A stretch of DNA of 64,000 bases from RGIG8775 sp045128735 (GTDB lineage: Bacteria > Bacillota > Clostridia > Oscillospirales > CAG-272). Of this stretch, positions 61,801 through 64,000 are shown one piece after another (the first letter of the stretch is position 1; every line of letters begins with the position of its first letter). The stretch spans positions 50,044-114,043 of the forward strand of contig JBGVRT010000027.1 of assembly GCA_045128735.1 (NCBI GenBank). The letters run 5' to 3'. The position numbers and the translations under genes were made by a program. The notes under the pieces were generated by a model, which saw only the letters and a program-made list of their open reading frames with translations, ran no database searches and was not told the DNA's origin.

Positions 61801-63075
61801 ATGTACCTCACAGAAGAACAACAACAGATACTCAACGGCTCCAAGGGCGAGACCATGGCAAAGGTCATGAAAACCGTCGTAATGTACGGCGACGCCTTCG
61901 GAGCAGAAAAGCTCGTTCCCGTAACGAGCAAATACAACCACCTTGTAACCTCGTTCGGTCTCAAAATGATGTCGCCCGTGTTCGACCTTATGCAACAGCT
62001 TATCGACGCAGGTGCGGTCTCGGGTCAGAAATTCTCGGTTGACCCCCGACCCGTTGACAAGAACGTGCCCGCAAACTTTTTGCAAAACCTTATTTTCAAT
62101 AAAATAATGTACTCAAAGCAGGAGTCCTACGAGGAACAGCTCAAGGCTCTCGGACTTATGGACGAGGACGCCTTCACCTGCGCTTGCTACCTTGAGGAAA
62201 TGGGCAATAAGCCCGCCAAGGGCGAGGTGCTCTCCTGGGCAGAGTCCTCGGCTGTGGTCTACGCCAACTCGGTGCTCGGCGCGCGCTGTAACCGTAACTC
62301 TGGCATTATGGATATCATGGGCTCGATTCTCGGCTACGTTCCCTACTTCGGTCTGCTTACAGACGAGGGCAGAAAGGCGACTTGGGTCGTCAAGGTCGAA
62401 ACAACGAAAAAGCCCGACGCTCAGCTTCTCGGCTCGGCTATCGGTATGAAGGTTATGGAGGACGTTCCCTATGTCAAGGGTCTTGACAAGTGGCTCGGCG
62501 GCGAGCTTGACGAGGCGGCTTGTACCTACCTCAAGGACTTCGGCGCGGCTACCGCCTCAAACGGCGCGGTGGGTCTTTACCACATCGAAAACCTTACCCC
62601 CGAAGCAGTTGAGCAGGGCGAGTCGATAATCACCAAGGGCGCAAAGGAGTATATCATCACCGACGAGGAGCTTGACCGCGTAAAGGCGGGCTATCCCGTT
62701 ATATGGAAGAACCCCGACGCTTCGCCTAAGCTCTGCTTCATCGGTTGCCCTCATATGAGCCTTAATCAGCTCAAGGATTGGACCGAACGCGTGGAGGGCG
62801 CGCTCAAGGAGTACGGCAATAAGAAGGTGACCGTTCCCACCGTGTTTACCGCCGCACCCGCGGTAATCAAGGAGTTCGAGCAGACAGAGTACGCCGAAAG
62901 ACTTAAGAATACAGGCGTTATCCTCTCCTACATCTGCCCACTTATGTATATGAACAATCCGCTTTGTAAGAGTATGCCCGTAATCACCTCGTCAAATAAG
63001 CTCCGCACGTACACCACGGCGCGCTATTACAGCGAGGCTGATATTCTTGTAAAGATAACGAAGGGAGATAAATAA
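61801..63075 (+). CDS. Aconitase X catalytic subunit (AcnX large)
   Basis: 424 residues, DUF521/AcnX family. LTEEQQQILNGSKGETMAKV, GARCNRNSGIMDIMGSILG and CFIGCPHMSLNQL match; Cys residues in RCNRN, GCPHM and CPLMY probably hold an iron-sulfur cluster. AcnX enzymes dehydrate cis-3-hydroxy-L-proline in bacteria and mevalonate 5-phosphate in archaea. The small swivel subunit is separate here. AAAGGAG upstream. Substrate not decided by sequence. Confidence 0.88.
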   Translation: MYLTEEQQQILNGSKGETMAKVMKTVVMYGDAFGAEKLVPVTSKYNHLVTSFGLKMMSPVFDLMQQLIDAGAVSGQKFSVDPRPVDKNVPANFLQNLIFNKIMYSKQESYEEQLKALGLMDEDAFTCACYLEEMGNKPAKGEVLSWAESSAVVYANSVLGARCNRNSGIMDIMGSILGYVPYFGLLTDEGRKATWVVKVETTKKPDAQLLGSAIGMKVMEDVPYVKGLDKWLGGELDEAACTYLKDFGAATASNGAVGLYHIENLTPEAVEQGESIITKGAKEYIITDEELDRVKAGYPVIWKNPDASPKLCFIGCPHMSLNQLKDWTERVEGALKEYGNKKVTVPTVFTAAPAVIKEFEQTEYAERLKNTGVILSYICPLMYMNNPLCKSMPVITSSNKLRTYTTARYYSEADILVKITKGDK

Positions 63076-63076
63076 A

Positions 63077-63520
63077 ATGAAAAAGTTTCAAGGAAGAATA
63101 GTTACTCCCGGAAAGGTCACCGCAGAGGCGGTGGTCAGCCGCTACGGCTTCAATACCCTCGCGTCGCTTCAGAGCGCGTTGCAGTTCGGCGATAAAAAGG
63201 CAACCTGCCACGACCAGAACAATCCCGACCTTGACGGCAAACAGCTTGCGGGACGCGCGCTTTGCCTGCCTCAGACAATAGGCTCGACTACGGGCGGACT
63301 GGTTCTTTATTGTGCCTGCGCTATGAAGCGTCAGCCCGCGTGTATGCTGTTCTCGAAGCCCATCGATTCGCTTGCCGCCGCAGGCGCGGTGCTCGCCGAC
63401 GTGTGGGTCGATGACGTGACAATGCCCGTAATAGATAACCTTGGCGACGAGTTCCTCGAATACGTCAAGGACGGAATGACGATCACCGTCAATGAGGACG
63501 GCAGCGTGGACGTTGAATAA
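63077..63520 (+). CDS. Aconitase X swivel subunit (DUF126)
   Basis: 147 residues. FQGRIVTPGKVTAEAVVSRY, NPDLDGKQLAGRALCLPQTI and GSTTGGLVL are DUF126 signatures. It completes the active site of the AcnX large subunit. Starts one base after the large-subunit stop, so the pair is surely coupled. Confidence 0.88.
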   Translation: MKKFQGRIVTPGKVTAEAVVSRYGFNTLASLQSALQFGDKKATCHDQNNPDLDGKQLAGRALCLPQTIGSTTGGLVLYCACAMKRQPACMLFSKPIDSLAAAGAVLADVWVDDVTMPVIDNLGDEFLEYVKDGMTITVNEDGSVDVE

Positions 63521-63531
63521 TAAAGATGACC

Positions 63532-63565
63532 AAAAAGGGGCTAAGTCAATGACTTAGCTCCTTTT
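63532..63565 (+). terminator. Terminator of aconitase-X genes
   Basis: AAAAGGGGCTAAGTCA with TGACTTAGCTCCTTTT, then TG. Good stem, U-run of four. Confidence 0.85.
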
Positions 63566-63593
63566 GCGCATAATGTTCGCACCGTGTCCCGTT

Positions 63594-63720
63594 CCTTTGC
63601 CCCCCTTGTCAAAGGGGGGGCGGACCACGATAGTGGTGGGGGGATTCAAAGCGCAGAAACTATATGGAATCCCTCCACCGCGTTCCGCGGTCCCCCTCCC
63701 TTTGACAAGGGAGGCAAAGG
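63594..63720 (-). repeat. Palindromic dispersed repeat A, copy 4 (inverted)
   Basis: 127 bp, nearly the reverse complement of copy 2 including the centre (CTATATGGAATCC on the plus strand). Exactly the same length as copy 2. Confidence 0.9.
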
Positions 63721-63766
63721 AGGCGGGTTTGTGCTAACACACCTATAAACACTAATTTATCTGCCG

Positions 63767-63804
63767 CCTAAAGCCAACGACTCGGTGTTTAGCCGAGGAG
63801 TGGG
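63767..63804 (+). repeat. Hairpin module C, copy 2
   Basis: Same as copy 1 apart from the left edge (CCTA for CCCA): stem CTCGG, loop TGTTTAG, stem CCGAG. Confidence 0.8.
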
Positions 63805-63891
63805 ATGCGTGGCACTATGTTCGCGCAAACAACGGTGCGCTGACCTATAGGGCTGCGGCACCTTCGCCGCTAAACATCAATTTATCGGTCA

Positions 63892-63929
63892 CCCAAAGCT
63901 AACGAGGTCGTGTTTAGCGACCGAGTGGG
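63892..63929 (+). repeat. Hairpin module C, copy 3 with swapped stem
   Basis: Flanks CCCAAAGC and GAGTGGG and loop TGTTTAG are unchanged, but the stem is GGTCG with CGACC. Four of five pairs differ from copies 1 and 2, all compensated. Confidence 0.8.
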
Positions 63930-64000
63930 TTGCGACGGATATGTTCGCACAAATCACAGATACGGGCGCGCTATGCCTGCGCGTGCTCACGCGCCAAACA

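Larger units (their letters stand above)
63566..64000. repeat. Dispersed hairpin modules to the window end
   Basis: About 430 gene-free bases made of modules seen elsewhere: ATGTTCGCACC tag, repeat A copy 4, hairpin C twice, a GGCTGCGGCACC hairpin like that at 40380, and the CCTGCGCGTGCTCACGCGC module. No coding signal. Confidence 0.8.

Overview
The window looks like chromosome of an uncultured, spore-forming gut-type Clostridia. Three things in the sequence point there: housekeeping blocks in the classic Firmicutes order, a spoVM micro-gene at its conserved place after thiN, and a Val T-box leader in front of valS. Promoters are close to TTGACA/TTGCAA-N17-TATAAT/TATACT and ribosome binding sites are strong GGAGG types. 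I cannot place the species.

Layout. (1) From the left edge to about 14.5 kb, minus strand: a probable operon for secreted proteins. It reads solute-binding lipoprotein, 1728-aa secreted metallophosphoesterase with LamG-like modules, two lipoproteins with Cys-rich knots and a LamG-like module, then a giant multi-module surface protein that runs off the window. A divergent AraC regulator sits beside it. This looks like a carbohydrate- or surface-sensing and binding locus. (2) 15.6-25.5 kb: glycosyltransferase, T-box plus valS, small accessory genes (SLOG/DUF2493, XRE regulator, DUF4349 lipoprotein, MBL-fold hydrolase, tRNA-Leu(CAA), esterase-like hydrolase), a CD1247-like Cys-rich protein and efp. 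(3) 25.7-40.3 kb, plus strand: yicC-remA-gmk-rpoZ-priA-def-fmt-rsmB-rlmN-stp-pknB-rsgA-thiN-spoVM-ygiQ, a tightly packed nucleotide, translation, signalling and sporulation run. coaBC and rpe, often found in this block, are missing. (4) 40.4-45.7 kb, minus strand: rimP-nusA-rnpM(ylxR)-ylxQ-infB. (5) 45.8-54.5 kb, plus strand: DUF2232-gdpP-rplI-dnaB-tilS-ftsH. (6) 54.6-64 kb: an accessory zone with an IS30 element inserted into a dispersed palindromic repeat, a 5'-truncated large polyvalent protein (mobile-element) gene, a three-gene sugar/phosphoesterase operon, and a split aconitase-X pair.

The least explained signal is a mosaic of intergenic hairpin modules lying just outside gene terminators (20.1, 22.1-22.7, 40.3-40.4, 54.6, 61.6-61.75 and 63.6-64.0 kb). 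One class is a ~127-bp element with long imperfect terminal inverted repeats. Another is a 38-nt hairpin whose stem has been replaced with compensatory changes between copies while loop and flanks stay the same. Many modules are bordered by an ATGTTNGCAC-type tag. This family is the best candidate here for something undescribed.
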